A program made the position numbers and the translations under genes. Below, piece by piece: positions 42,853 through 50,786 of a stretch of DNA of 64,000 bases; positions within the stretch are counted from its first letter, which is position 1, and the number at the start of each line of letters is the position of its first letter. Source of the DNA: Rhizomicrobium palustre (GTDB taxonomy: Bacteria; Pseudomonadota; Alphaproteobacteria; Micropepsales; Micropepsaceae). The notes below the pieces were generated by a model. The model worked only from the letters and a program-made list of their open reading frames with translations, searched no databases and had not been told where the DNA came from. The stretch is taken from assembly GCF_011761565.1 (NCBI RefSeq), contig NZ_JAASRM010000001.1, positions 186,139-250,138 on the forward strand, written 5' to 3'.

Positions 42853-43605
42853 TTATATCCGGCGATAAGCGCCATGCGACTCGGCACGGACGATCTGGAA
42901 CACCCGTGCCAGGGTAGCGTCGGCCAGCGCCTCTGCCGGCGGGCCTTCCGTGTCGAGGCGGCCGCCGGACATCACCAGCACCCGGTCGCAATGGCTGCCC
43001 GCCAGGGCCAGATCGTGCAAGGTCAGGATCACCGCCGTGCCCCGCGCCGCCTCTTCCCGCAGCAGATCCATCAGACGGAGCTGGTGGGAGGGATCAAGAT
43101 AGGCGGCAGGCTCATCGGCGATCAGGATATCGGCCCCGGTCGCCAGCGCGCGGGCGAAGAGCACGCGGGCGCGCTCGCCAGCCGAAAGCTGGTCCATGCG
43201 GCGGGCGACGAATTCGGCGGCGTCGGCACGGGCCAGTGCATGGGCAACAGCCAGCTCGTCAGAGGCAGCCGATCGCTGGAATGGCGCGCGATGCGGCAGG
43301 CGGCCGAGCATCACCACCTCGCTCGCCAGCATGGGCCAGCGCGCATCCCCGCCTTGCGGCAGATAGGCCATATGGCGGGCCAGAGCTGTGCGATCCCAAT
43401 CGGCGAGCGGACGACCGAGGATACGGATATTGCCGCGCGTGAGTTTCTGAAAGCCCAGCACAGAGCGCAGCAGCGTCGTCTTGCCCGCGCCATTAGGGCC
43501 GACAATGCCGGTCACCTCGCCCGCATTGATGGCCACCGAAACAGCGGAGACTGCATTGCGGCCCGCAAAGGCGACCGAGACGTTTTCAAGCTCAAGGGCG
43601 CTCAT
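42853..43605 (-). CDS. btuD: Vitamin B12 ABC transporter ATP-binding protein
   Basis: A 250-residue ATPase of the FecE/BtuD type. Walker A is GPNGAGKTTLLRSVLGF, the signature is LSAGERARVLFARALATG and Walker B is ILIADEPAAYLDPSHQ, with switch His in LTLHDLALAG. It overlaps the permease gene by 4 bases. The substrate assignment to cobalamin rests on the riboswitch ahead of the permease gene, since the family also covers haem and siderophores. Confidence 0.9.
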   Translation of the reverse strand: MSALELENVSVAFAGRNAVSAVSVAINAGEVTGIVGPNGAGKTTLLRSVLGFQKLTRGNIRILGRPLADWDRTALARHMAYLPQGGDARWPMLASEVVMLGRLPHRAPFQRSAASDELAVAHALARADAAEFVARRMDQLSAGERARVLFARALATGADILIADEPAAYLDPSHQLRLMDLLREEAARGTAVILTLHDLALAGSHCDRVLVMSGGRLDTEGPPAEALADATLARVFQIVRAESHGAYRRI

Positions 43606-44627
43606 ACGTCTCTCCTAAGCTTCAGGATCAGCCAGAGGAAGAAAGGCGCGCCAAACATAGCCGTGACGACGCCGAGAAGGAGCTGCCCATCGGGCGCGAT
43701 CAGGCGCAAGGCGACATCCGCCCCTGCCACAAGTGCGGCGCCACCAAGCGCGGATGGCAGAATGAGGCGGGAGGGCTGGTGGCCATAGAAGGGGCGCAAA
43801 AGATGGGGCACGACGAGGCCAACAAAGCTTACCGCGCCCGCCACCGCCGTGGCCGCGCCCGTCGCCAGCGCCACACCAATTACCACCCGGCCCCGGATCG
43901 AGCTCACACGCACGCCAAGGCTCTCAGCGGTTTCCTCACCTAGCGTGAGGGCATCAAGGCCGCGCCCCGTCGAGACCAGAAGCGCGAGCCCAAGGGCCGC
44001 GAGCGGCACGGCATAAGCGAGATCGTGAAGGGTGCGGTCTTTCAAGGAGCCCAGCATCCACAGCACCATCTCGCTCATGGCGTAGGGATTGGCGGACATG
44101 GAGAGCGCAAGCGCGGTGAGCGCGGTGGCGAAACTGGAAATCGCGACACCGGCCAAAACCAACGCCACCGGCCCTGCTCCGCTTTTGGAGAGTGCGAAAA
44201 GCAGACCTGCGGAGACCAGCGCCCCCAGGATCGCAAACAGCGGTAAGGCTAAGGGATGAGTGGCGACAAGGCCGAAATAGAGCGCCACCACAGCGCCGAG
44301 TCCAGCGGTGGAGGTGACGCCTGTGACGCCAGGCTCTGCCAGAGGATTGGCAAAGAGGCCCTGCAGCGCGGCGCCGCTCGCCCCCAACGCCGCGCCGACC
44401 ACTAGCGCGAGGGCCGCGCGCGGCAGACGGATTTCCTGCGCCACGATGCCAGCCGTGCCATGACCATCGATGAGGCCTTGCAACAGCGCCATGGGGGAAA
44501 GGCCGGTCGGGCCCAACAAGAAAGACCACGCCCCGAAGAGAAGCGCGGTCAAAAGCAGAAGCAGCGTGAGGCGGGCGTCTCTGCTGACGCTTTTGCCTCG
44601 CACCGAGGAAATCACTGTCGCGTCCAT
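43602..44627 (-). CDS. btuC: Vitamin B12 ABC transporter permease
   Basis: A 341-residue FecCD/BtuC-family permease with about ten membrane helices. Family marks are RLPRAALALVVGAALGASGA, GLFANPLAEPGVTGVTSTAGLGA and the C-terminal GAVSFVGLVVPHLLRPFYGHQPSRLILPSALGGA. ATG at 44627 is preferred to an upstream GTG that would run into the riboswitch expression region. Expression should fall when intracellular cobalamin is high, through the riboswitch just upstream. Confidence 0.92.
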   Translation of the reverse strand: MDATVISSVRGKSVSRDARLTLLLLLTALLFGAWSFLLGPTGLSPMALLQGLIDGHGTAGIVAQEIRLPRAALALVVGAALGASGAALQGLFANPLAEPGVTGVTSTAGLGAVVALYFGLVATHPLALPLFAILGALVSAGLLFALSKSGAGPVALVLAGVAISSFATALTALALSMSANPYAMSEMVLWMLGSLKDRTLHDLAYAVPLAALGLALLVSTGRGLDALTLGEETAESLGVRVSSIRGRVVIGVALATGAATAVAGAVSFVGLVVPHLLRPFYGHQPSRLILPSALGGAALVAGADVALRLIAPDGQLLLGVVTAMFGAPFFLWLILKLRRDV

Positions 44628-44699
44628 CGCGGCCTTTCTGTCGCCGCGGCCGTGAAAACGGCTATCCCCCGGCACACCCCGGCCGGATGATGGACGACA

Positions 44700-44850
44700 C
44701 GCGCCGGCAGGTTTCCTGGCTTTGCGGCTCGATATGCGGGGCCTTCCCAGTCAAAGACCAGTGGCCGACCGCGCGAGGCGCCGCTGACAGTTGCGGGGGC
44801 AGCCACGGGATTTCCACCCGCGTTCCCTTTCCGGTGCGCTGGGGTCGAAT
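44700..44850 (-). promoter_or_regulatory. Cobalamin riboswitch
   Basis: On the minus strand the core consensus reads in order: CCGGAAAGGGAACGCGGGTG, AAATCCCGTGGCTGCCCCCG with CAACTGT (the B12 box region), CCACTG, TGGGAAGGC and GCCAGGAAACCTGCC. These are the hallmarks of the AdoCbl-type riboswitch. It lies about 75 bases ahead of btuC. The following GC-rich hairpin region (44640-44700) is the likely expression platform. It sits between btuF and btuC rather than before the whole locus. Confidence 0.95.
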
Positions 44851-44884
44851 CTAAGCCATCACGGCTCAGCCGCCAACCCCAGGG

Positions 44885-45739
44885 CTAGTCCCTAGAGGTG
44901 CGCGCCCGCTTGGCGAGGCCGAGAAGTGGGGCGGCGCTCTGAACCGACCAGGGGCCGGGGCACATCAAGGGTGTGAGGGTGAGGAATTCCATATGGGTCC
45001 GCCCCTCCAGCGCCTTAAACGCCGGGTGGTGCAGGACGGCATAGGCCCGGGCGGAGCCGCTTTTCTCCTCCCCCCCCAGGATGAGAAGCTCGGGCGCGGT
45101 GGCTATCACCGCCTCGACCGGCAGTTGCCCGGCCCGGGTCAAGGCATTGGGCGGGGCGGCATTAACGATCCCGGCAAGGCGCAGAACCTCGTCGGTCACC
45201 CCCTGCACCTGGGCATAGCCTTGCGGCTCGTAAAGAATGGCCGAGACTGGGGGATGGGGCGCGGCTGCCTTAGCCCGCGCCACCCTCACATCCATTTCTG
45301 CCACCAGCGCCTTGGCCTTTCCGGGGGCGCCGAGTTCATCGCCCAGCATCAGGGTGATCTGACGGATTTCGGTAAGGCTGTTGGCCCAAGGCACGTCCAG
45401 GATCTGCACCCCGAGCCGCTGCAAATTCTGATGCAGGCGCGGATTGGTCCCCGCATACATCACGACGAGATCAGGGTTTTTCGCCATCACCGTTTCAGTG
45501 GAGGGGCGGATGACCGGCAGGCCAAGGGCCGCATCGGCGATGGTTGAGACGACCGGGTGGCGGTCCACCGCTTCATAGGAGAGCGCGGCAATGCGCTCCT
45601 TCGGCAAAAGCCGGAAGACATACTCGTCGGTGCAGAGGAAGGTGGAGACCACGCGCTGGGGCGCCGCCTCGGCATTACAAGTGAGGAAGCTCGTAAAAAA
45701 ACAGGCAAGAACGGCAATGGTCCTATGATGGCTACGCAT
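44885..45739 (-). CDS. btuF: Vitamin B12 ABC transporter substrate-binding protein
   Basis: A 284-residue periplasmic protein with a signal peptide (RTIAVLACFFTSFLTCNAEA). It has the helical-backbone metal/cobalamin-receptor fold: RVVSTFLCTDEYVFRLLPKE, VSTIADAALGLPVIRPSTET and KNPDLVVMYAGTN at the ligand cleft, with LRLAGIVNAAPPNALTRAGQ in the C-lobe. ATG at 45739 is preferred. Gene order F-(riboswitch)-C-D on one strand indicates one locus, but btuF itself has no riboswitch upstream. Confidence 0.88.
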   Translation of the reverse strand: MRSHHRTIAVLACFFTSFLTCNAEAAPQRVVSTFLCTDEYVFRLLPKERIAALSYEAVDRHPVVSTIADAALGLPVIRPSTETVMAKNPDLVVMYAGTNPRLHQNLQRLGVQILDVPWANSLTEIRQITLMLGDELGAPGKAKALVAEMDVRVARAKAAAPHPPVSAILYEPQGYAQVQGVTDEVLRLAGIVNAAPPNALTRAGQLPVEAVIATAPELLILGGEEKSGSARAYAVLHHPAFKALEGRTHMEFLTLTPLMCPGPWSVQSAAPLLGLAKRARTSRD

Positions 45740-45793
45740 ATTGTCGTTTCCTGATCCCGTTCCTACATCCTGGCGATCCAGAGGGGATAGCAC

Positions 45794-47641
45794 ATGAAAT
45801 CGAAGATTGCCGCACTCGCGTTCTTAACCGCGACCAGCATGGCCGCGCTTGCCGCGGGCGCACCAGATGAAATCTTGAAGGCCAATAAAACAGCCATGGG
45901 TGGCGTGGCCTGGGATAGCAAAGCCACGCTGAAAACCGAAGCCAGTTATGACGGTCAGGGCTTGAAGGGCATCACCCACAGCCTTTCCGATCTGAAGGAC
46001 GGGCGCACCATTAGCGATTTCGATCTTGGCCCCTTCAAAGGCGCCGAAGGCTTTGACGGAACCGCACCATGGGAGCGCGATAGCTCGGGAGACATTTCCG
46101 AGAAAAAAGGTGGCGACGCGCTGGTAGTGGCGGTGAACGATGCCTATCGCACTTCCAACAAATGGTGGCTTGCCGATCATGGCGGCGCCAGCATCGAAGG
46201 CAAAGGCGAAATCGCCGATGCGAACGGGCGCTATGACGTGCTTATCATCACACCCAAAGGCGGCAAGGCTTTCGAAGCCTGGTTCGATGTGAAGACGCAT
46301 CTGCTTGCGAAAATCGTTGAACAGCGGGGCTCGCAGAAAATCATTACCCAGATTTCCGATTACCGCCCCGAAAGCGGCGTGCAGGTGCCGCATAAGATCG
46401 TCATCGATCAGGGAGCCGGCGAAAAATATCTGCAGACCCTGATGACGACAAAGGTCGAGTTCTTAGGCCCGCAGCCCGCCAGCGCCTATGCCAAGCCGGT
46501 ATTCGCGATCAACGACTTCGGTATCGAGGGCGGCGCGTCCTCTGCCACAATGCCGATCAAGATCATCAACAACCATATCTATGGCGAAGCGAAGGTGAAC
46601 GGCAAAGGTCCTTACACCTTCATCTTCGATACCGGCGGGCGCAACATCATCACCCCTGCCGTCGCCAAGGAAATCGGACTGAAGGTGGAAGGCAGCCTGC
46701 CCGGCCAAGGCGCGGGCGAAGGCGTGATGGAAGGCGGTTTCTCGAACGGGCTTAATCTTTCGGTCGGCAAGGCTTTTGTGAAAAACCAGCTCGCGATCGT
46801 CTTCCCACTCGATAAGCTCGGCGATATTGAAGGCATTCCCATGCCCGGCATGGTGGGCTATGAAACCTTTCGCCGCTTCGTTACTCGCATTGATTACGGC
46901 GCAGAGACCTTGACCTTGATCGATCCCGCCAAGTTCGATCCCAAGGACGCGGGCACACCAATCAAATTCGAGCTCAACGATCACATACCGGAAGTGACGG
47001 GCACCTTCGAGGGTATTCCGGCCAAGTTCGATATTGATACGGGTTCGCGCTCTGAAATCACGATCACCAAAGGCTTTTCTGAGCAGCATGGCCTGCGCGC
47101 CAAACATCCCAAGGGTGTCGATGCGGTGGATGGCTGGGGAGTCGGCGGGCCGTCAACGGGCTATATCACGCGCGGCGCCGAGCTGACCCTTGGCAGCGTG
47201 AAGGTTGGCCCGGTTGTCGCCGGACTCTCCGATCAAGGCAAGGGAGCGTTTTCGGGCAATGACTTCTCCGGCAATGTCGGCGGCGGCGTTCTGAAGCGCT
47301 TCATCGTCACCTTCGATTATCATAATCAGGTGATGTATCTGAAGCCGCGTACCGACAAGATCGAAGACACCGGCACCTATGATCGCGCCGGGCTTTGGAT
47401 GAATGTCGGCGAAGGCGGCTACAAGGTCGTTGCCGTAACCAAGGGCGCGCCGGCCGAAGAGGCCGGGCTGAAGGCAGGCGATATCATTCAATCTGTCGAC
47501 GGAAAACCTGTAACCGGCGTTAGAGTCGGCGATTTGCGTAAACGCCTGCGCAACGATAAGCCCGGAACCGTCGTGATTTTCGGCATCAAGCGCGGCGAGG
47601 CTACGTCCGAGGTGAAGGTCACCTTGCGTGATCTGATCTGA
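45794..47641 (+). CDS. Exported aspartyl protease-like protein with C-terminal PDZ domain
   Basis: A 615-residue protein with a signal peptide (MKSKIAALAFLTATSMAALA). An N-terminal beta-rich lipoprotein-localisation-like region (about 25-230) is followed by two retropepsin-like lobes with Asp279 in IFDTGGRN and Asp415 in FDIDTGSRSE. A C-terminal PDZ domain follows (about 530-610: VTKGAPAEEAGLKAGDIIQS, then VDGKPVTGVRV). The two lobes together could form one active site. The family is common in Proteobacteria but little studied, and the substrate is unknown. A stem-loop follows. Confidence 0.88.
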   Translation: MKSKIAALAFLTATSMAALAAGAPDEILKANKTAMGGVAWDSKATLKTEASYDGQGLKGITHSLSDLKDGRTISDFDLGPFKGAEGFDGTAPWERDSSGDISEKKGGDALVVAVNDAYRTSNKWWLADHGGASIEGKGEIADANGRYDVLIITPKGGKAFEAWFDVKTHLLAKIVEQRGSQKIITQISDYRPESGVQVPHKIVIDQGAGEKYLQTLMTTKVEFLGPQPASAYAKPVFAINDFGIEGGASSATMPIKIINNHIYGEAKVNGKGPYTFIFDTGGRNIITPAVAKEIGLKVEGSLPGQGAGEGVMEGGFSNGLNLSVGKAFVKNQLAIVFPLDKLGDIEGIPMPGMVGYETFRRFVTRIDYGAETLTLIDPAKFDPKDAGTPIKFELNDHIPEVTGTFEGIPAKFDIDTGSRSEITITKGFSEQHGLRAKHPKGVDAVDGWGVGGPSTGYITRGAELTLGSVKVGPVVAGLSDQGKGAFSGNDFSGNVGGGVLKRFIVTFDYHNQVMYLKPRTDKIEDTGTYDRAGLWMNVGEGGYKVVAVTKGAPAEEAGLKAGDIIQSVDGKPVTGVRVGDLRKRLRNDKPGTVVIFGIKRGEATSEVKVTLRDLI

Positions 47642-47668
47642 CGGAACCTATAGCGAGACGATCACAGA

Positions 47669-47695
47669 GGCCTGGGAAGGTGATCTTCCCAGGCC
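47669..47695 (+). terminator. Stem-loop after the aspartyl protease gene
   Basis: Eleven-base-pair perfect stem GGCCTGGGAAG/CTTCCCAGGCC with loop GTGAT. There is no T-run, so termination may depend on Rho, or it may protect the 3' end. Confidence 0.55.
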
Positions 47696-47824
47696 ATACC
47701 CTTACCAGATTATACGCCCCCTATACCGACGTCTGATCTTGCGCGCACGGCCCTTGAACCGGCGCCAGCTTGGGCCCATCTATGGCGTCACAGGTTCTGA
47801 ACCCACAATAAGGGGATAGCTTCG

Positions 47825-48688
47825 ATGACTGCGCAAAAATCCGGCACTTTCAAAATTGGCGGCGAATTAGAAGTCCACCGCCTCGGCTTCGGCGCGATGC
47901 GCATTACCGGCCCCGGTATCTGGGGCGATCCCACCGATGCCGAGGAAGCCAAGCGCACACTGCGCCGCGTGCCGGAACTCGGCATCAATCTTATCGATAC
48001 GGCGGATTCTTATGGCCCGACCGTTTCCGAGGAACTCATTCGCGAAGTCTTACATCCCTATAACGGCCCGCATGGCAAGATCGTCATCGCCACCAAAGGC
48101 GGTCTCGTCCGCCCTGGCCCGGATGTTTGGGTTCCCTTCGGCCGCCCCGATTACCTCATTCAGGAAGCCCATGTCAGCCGCCGCCGCTTAGGCGTTGAAA
48201 GCATCGATCTTTGGCAGCTTCATCGCATTGACCCGAAAGTGCCGCGCGACGAGCAATTCAGCGCTATCAAGCAGCTTCTGGACGAAGGCGTGATCCGCTA
48301 CGCTGGGCTTTCCGAAGTGGGCGTGGACGATATCGAAGCGGCGCGCAAAGTCTTCCCCGTGGCGACGGTGCAGAACCGCTATAACCTCGTCGATCGCGGC
48401 AGCGAGGATGTGCTGAAATACTGCGAGGCCAATGGTATCGGCTTCATCCCATGGTATCCCCTCGCCGCCGGATCGCTGGCCCGTGAAGGTTCGGTGCTCG
48501 ATGTTATCGCCAAGAAGCATCACGCGGCGCCGAGCCAGGTCGCGCTGGCCTGGGTGTTGAAGCGCAGCCCCGTGATGCTGCCCATCCCCGGCACTGGCAA
48601 AGTCAGCCACCTCGAAGAAAATGTGGCGGCCACGGAAATCGAATTGTCCGACGAAGAATTCTGGCGTCTCGACAATCGCGAAGCTTAA
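47825..48688 (+). CDS. Aldo/keto reductase
   Basis: A 287-residue NADPH-dependent carbonyl reductase. The TIM-barrel catalytic tetrad is visible: Asp and Tyr in [15 protein letters not shown], Lys in [11 protein letters not shown] and His in [11 protein letters not shown]. The cofactor site is [16 protein letters not shown]. It resembles the YdbC/pyridoxal reductase-like subgroup. The ATG follows AAGGGGATAG. A shared terminator separates it from the convergent DUF1993 gene. Confidence 0.93.
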   Translation: MTAQKSGTFKIGGELEVHRLGFGAMRITGPGIWGDPTDAEEAKRTLRRVPELGINLIDTADSYGPTVSEELIREVLHPYNGPHGKIVIATKGGLVRPGPDVWVPFGRPDYLIQEAHVSRRRLGVESIDLWQLHRIDPKVPRDEQFSAIKQLLDEGVIRYAGLSEVGVDDIEAARKVFPVATVQNRYNLVDRGSEDVLKYCEANGIGFIPWYPLAAGSLAREGSVLDVIAKKHHAAPSQVALAWVLKRSPVMLPIPGTGKVSHLEENVAATEIELSDEEFWRLDNREA

Positions 48689-48695
48689 AAAGGAA

Positions 48696-48720
48696 AAGCG
48701 GGTGGAGATCCCACCCGCTT
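48696..48720. terminator. Bidirectional terminator
   Basis: Ten-base-pair stem AAGCGGGTGG/CCACCCGCTT with a 5-nt loop, between two convergent genes, with A/T-rich flanks (AAAAAGG on the left, TCCC on the right). Confidence 0.75.
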
Positions 48721-48730
48721 CCCTGCCAGA

Positions 48731-49237
48731 TTATTTGCCGCCGAGATAGTCAAGCTTACCGAGTTCCACGCCCATATGGCGCAGGATCGCGTAAGTGGCG
48801 GTGATATGAAAATAGAAATTCGGCAGCGCGAAAGTGGTCAGATAAGCCTCGCCCGTGAAGGTGAGTTCGCGCTGCCCTGCCTTCAAAGTGATCGTCTTAT
48901 CGTCGGAGCCCTCGATGCTGGCAGGCTCAACACTTTGGATATATTCCAGCGTCTTGGCGATACGCGCCTGAAGCTCGGGAAAGCTCGTTTCAGTGTCGGG
49001 AAAACTCGGCACCTCGGAGCCCGAAAGACGGGCCGCGACGCCCTTAGCGGAATCGCAGGCAATCTGAACCTGGCGGGTGAGCGGGAACATGTCCGGCGAC
49101 AAACGCCCGGTGGTAAACACCGAGGGGTCGATCTTCTTGGCCTCGGCGTGCTGGGCGGCCTTGCCCAGGATAGCCGAAAGGTTGGTGAGGAACTGCACAA
49201 AAACCGGGATCGAAGCCCGGTACATCGAAATCGCCAT
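48731..49237 (-). CDS. DUF1993 family protein
   Basis: A 168-residue protein of the DUF1993 family, an all-helical four-helix bundle related in fold to DinB-like proteins. Family marks are SMYRASIPVFVQFLTNLSAI, then LSPDMFPLTRQVQIACDSAKG, SFPELQARIAKTLEYI and a C-terminal LPNFYFHITATYAILRHMGV with GKLDYLG. It is cytoplasmic; function unknown, with a possible metal or thiol cofactor role only by fold analogy. Confidence 0.92.
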   Translation of the reverse strand: MAISMYRASIPVFVQFLTNLSAILGKAAQHAEAKKIDPSVFTTGRLSPDMFPLTRQVQIACDSAKGVAARLSGSEVPSFPDTETSFPELQARIAKTLEYIQSVEPASIEGSDDKTITLKAGQRELTFTGEAYLTTFALPNFYFHITATYAILRHMGVELGKLDYLGGK

Positions 49238-49410
49238 ACTTCTCCCCGGAATTGGTTTGATCTGCCTTAGCTACGCGCGCCTGGGGGCGGCTGCAAGCCT
49301 GCCTGCGGCCGGAAAGCCTTCTCCACACATCCTGCGCAAACCGTGAAACTATTGTCATATGCGATAGGCTAAAGTCCGGCGCCTTTTGCATGAGTCTCGG
49401 AGATTAACCC

Positions 49411-50736
49411 ATGAAACTACGCGCCAGTCTTTGCGCCGCCGCGTTCGGGCTGATGACGGCTGCCGCCAGCGCCGCGCCCGTTCTGATGATTTCTCTCGAT
49501 GGGCTGCGCCCCGCCGATGTGATCGAGGCCAAGAAGAAGGGTCTCAACCTGCCGCATTTGACCGCGTTCATGAAGGAAGCGGCTTATGCGACAGGCGTGA
49601 AGAATGTGCTCCCGACCGTGACCTACCCCGACCACACCACGCTGATCACCGGCGTCTGGCCCGACAAGCACGGCATCGCCAATAACGAAACTTTCGACCC
49701 CTACAATAAAAATCTCGGCGGCTGGTATTGGTATTCGAGCGATATCAAGGTGCCGACCCTGTGGGACGCGGTGCATGACAAAAAAGGCATCGTCGCCTCC
49801 ATCGGCTGGCCGGTGAGCGTGGGCTCATTGTCGATTGACTATAATCTGCCGGAATATTGGCGCGCGTTGACCGCGGACGACGTCAAACTCATCGTCGCCC
49901 TCTCGACGGACGGGCTTGTGCCGCGCCTTGCCAAGGAAACGGGACTGCCGCCTTATGCCCTTTTCGGCGAAGATCCCAAACATGATGTCGGCCGCACACG
50001 CTATGCCCAGAAAATGCTGGAATTCACCTTTCCCGAATTCATGACTGTGCATCTCGTCAGCCTGGACCATTACCAGCACACCTATGGGCCGGATTCCGCG
50101 GAAGCCAAACAGGCGCTGGAACAGCTCGATACGGATGTCGGCGATCTTGTTGCTACGGCGCGCCGGATTGAGCCCAATGTGACAATCGCCATTGTCTCCG
50201 ATCACGGCTTTGCCCCGGTGGTGCACCCGGAAATCAACTACACCAAGTATTTCGTGGAAGCGGGCCTCATCACCCTCGACCCCAAATCGCATAAGGTCGT
50301 GTCCTGGGATGCCGCGCCTTGGGCGGCAGGTGGTTCGGTGGCCGTAGTGCTCAACAAGCCCGACGACCAATCCGTGAAGGATCGCGTCGTGGCGTTGCTC
50401 AACAAGCTGCAAGCCGATCCTAATGCGGGCGTGGCGCGCTGGATCGATAAGGCAGGCATTGTCGAACGCGGCGGGGCGCGCAATGCCTCGTTCTGGTTCG
50501 ACCTCAAGCAGGGCTATTCGGCCAACTCCAACTTCACCGCGCAGATGCCCGCCGTGTTGAGAGGCACGCATGGCTTCTTCCCGGACGACAAGGAAATGCG
50601 CGCGACCTTCATGATCGCGGGCCCCGGCATCAAACCGAAGAAGCTCGGCGAAATCGACATGCGCGATATCGCCCCTACCCTGGCAAAAATCCTCGACGTG
50701 CCGCTACCCAAGGCCGACGGCAAGCCGCTATTCTAG
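49411..50736 (+). CDS. Nucleotide pyrophosphatase/phosphodiesterase (alkaline phosphatase superfamily)
   Basis: A 441-residue exported enzyme with a signal peptide (LRASLCAAAFGLMTAAASAA). Two-metal active site: Asp in LMISLDGLRP, the nucleophile Thr in VLPTVTYPDHTTLITGVWPD, an Asp and His in LVSLDHYQHTYGPDS, and AIVSDHGFAPV. This is the ectonucleotide pyrophosphatase/phosphodiesterase (NPP) family, which cleaves phosphodiester or pyrophosphate bonds in nucleotides or lipids. A terminator shared with mfd follows. Confidence 0.93.
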   Translation: MKLRASLCAAAFGLMTAAASAAPVLMISLDGLRPADVIEAKKKGLNLPHLTAFMKEAAYATGVKNVLPTVTYPDHTTLITGVWPDKHGIANNETFDPYNKNLGGWYWYSSDIKVPTLWDAVHDKKGIVASIGWPVSVGSLSIDYNLPEYWRALTADDVKLIVALSTDGLVPRLAKETGLPPYALFGEDPKHDVGRTRYAQKMLEFTFPEFMTVHLVSLDHYQHTYGPDSAEAKQALEQLDTDVGDLVATARRIEPNVTIAIVSDHGFAPVVHPEINYTKYFVEAGLITLDPKSHKVVSWDAAPWAAGGSVAVVLNKPDDQSVKDRVVALLNKLQADPNAGVARWIDKAGIVERGGARNASFWFDLKQGYSANSNFTAQMPAVLRGTHGFFPDDKEMRATFMIAGPGIKPKKLGEIDMRDIAPTLAKILDVPLPKADGKPLF

Positions 50737-50756
50737 TTTTTTTCACCTGAAACACG

Positions 50757-50786
50757 AAAGGCCGGGTTCGCCCCGGCCTTTTTGTT
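50757..50786. terminator. Bidirectional terminator between NPP gene and mfd
   Basis: Ten-base-pair stem AAAGGCCGGG/CCCGGCCTTT with a 5-nt loop, followed by TTGTT on the plus strand and TTTCGTG on the minus strand. It overlaps the last bases of mfd. Confidence 0.85.
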
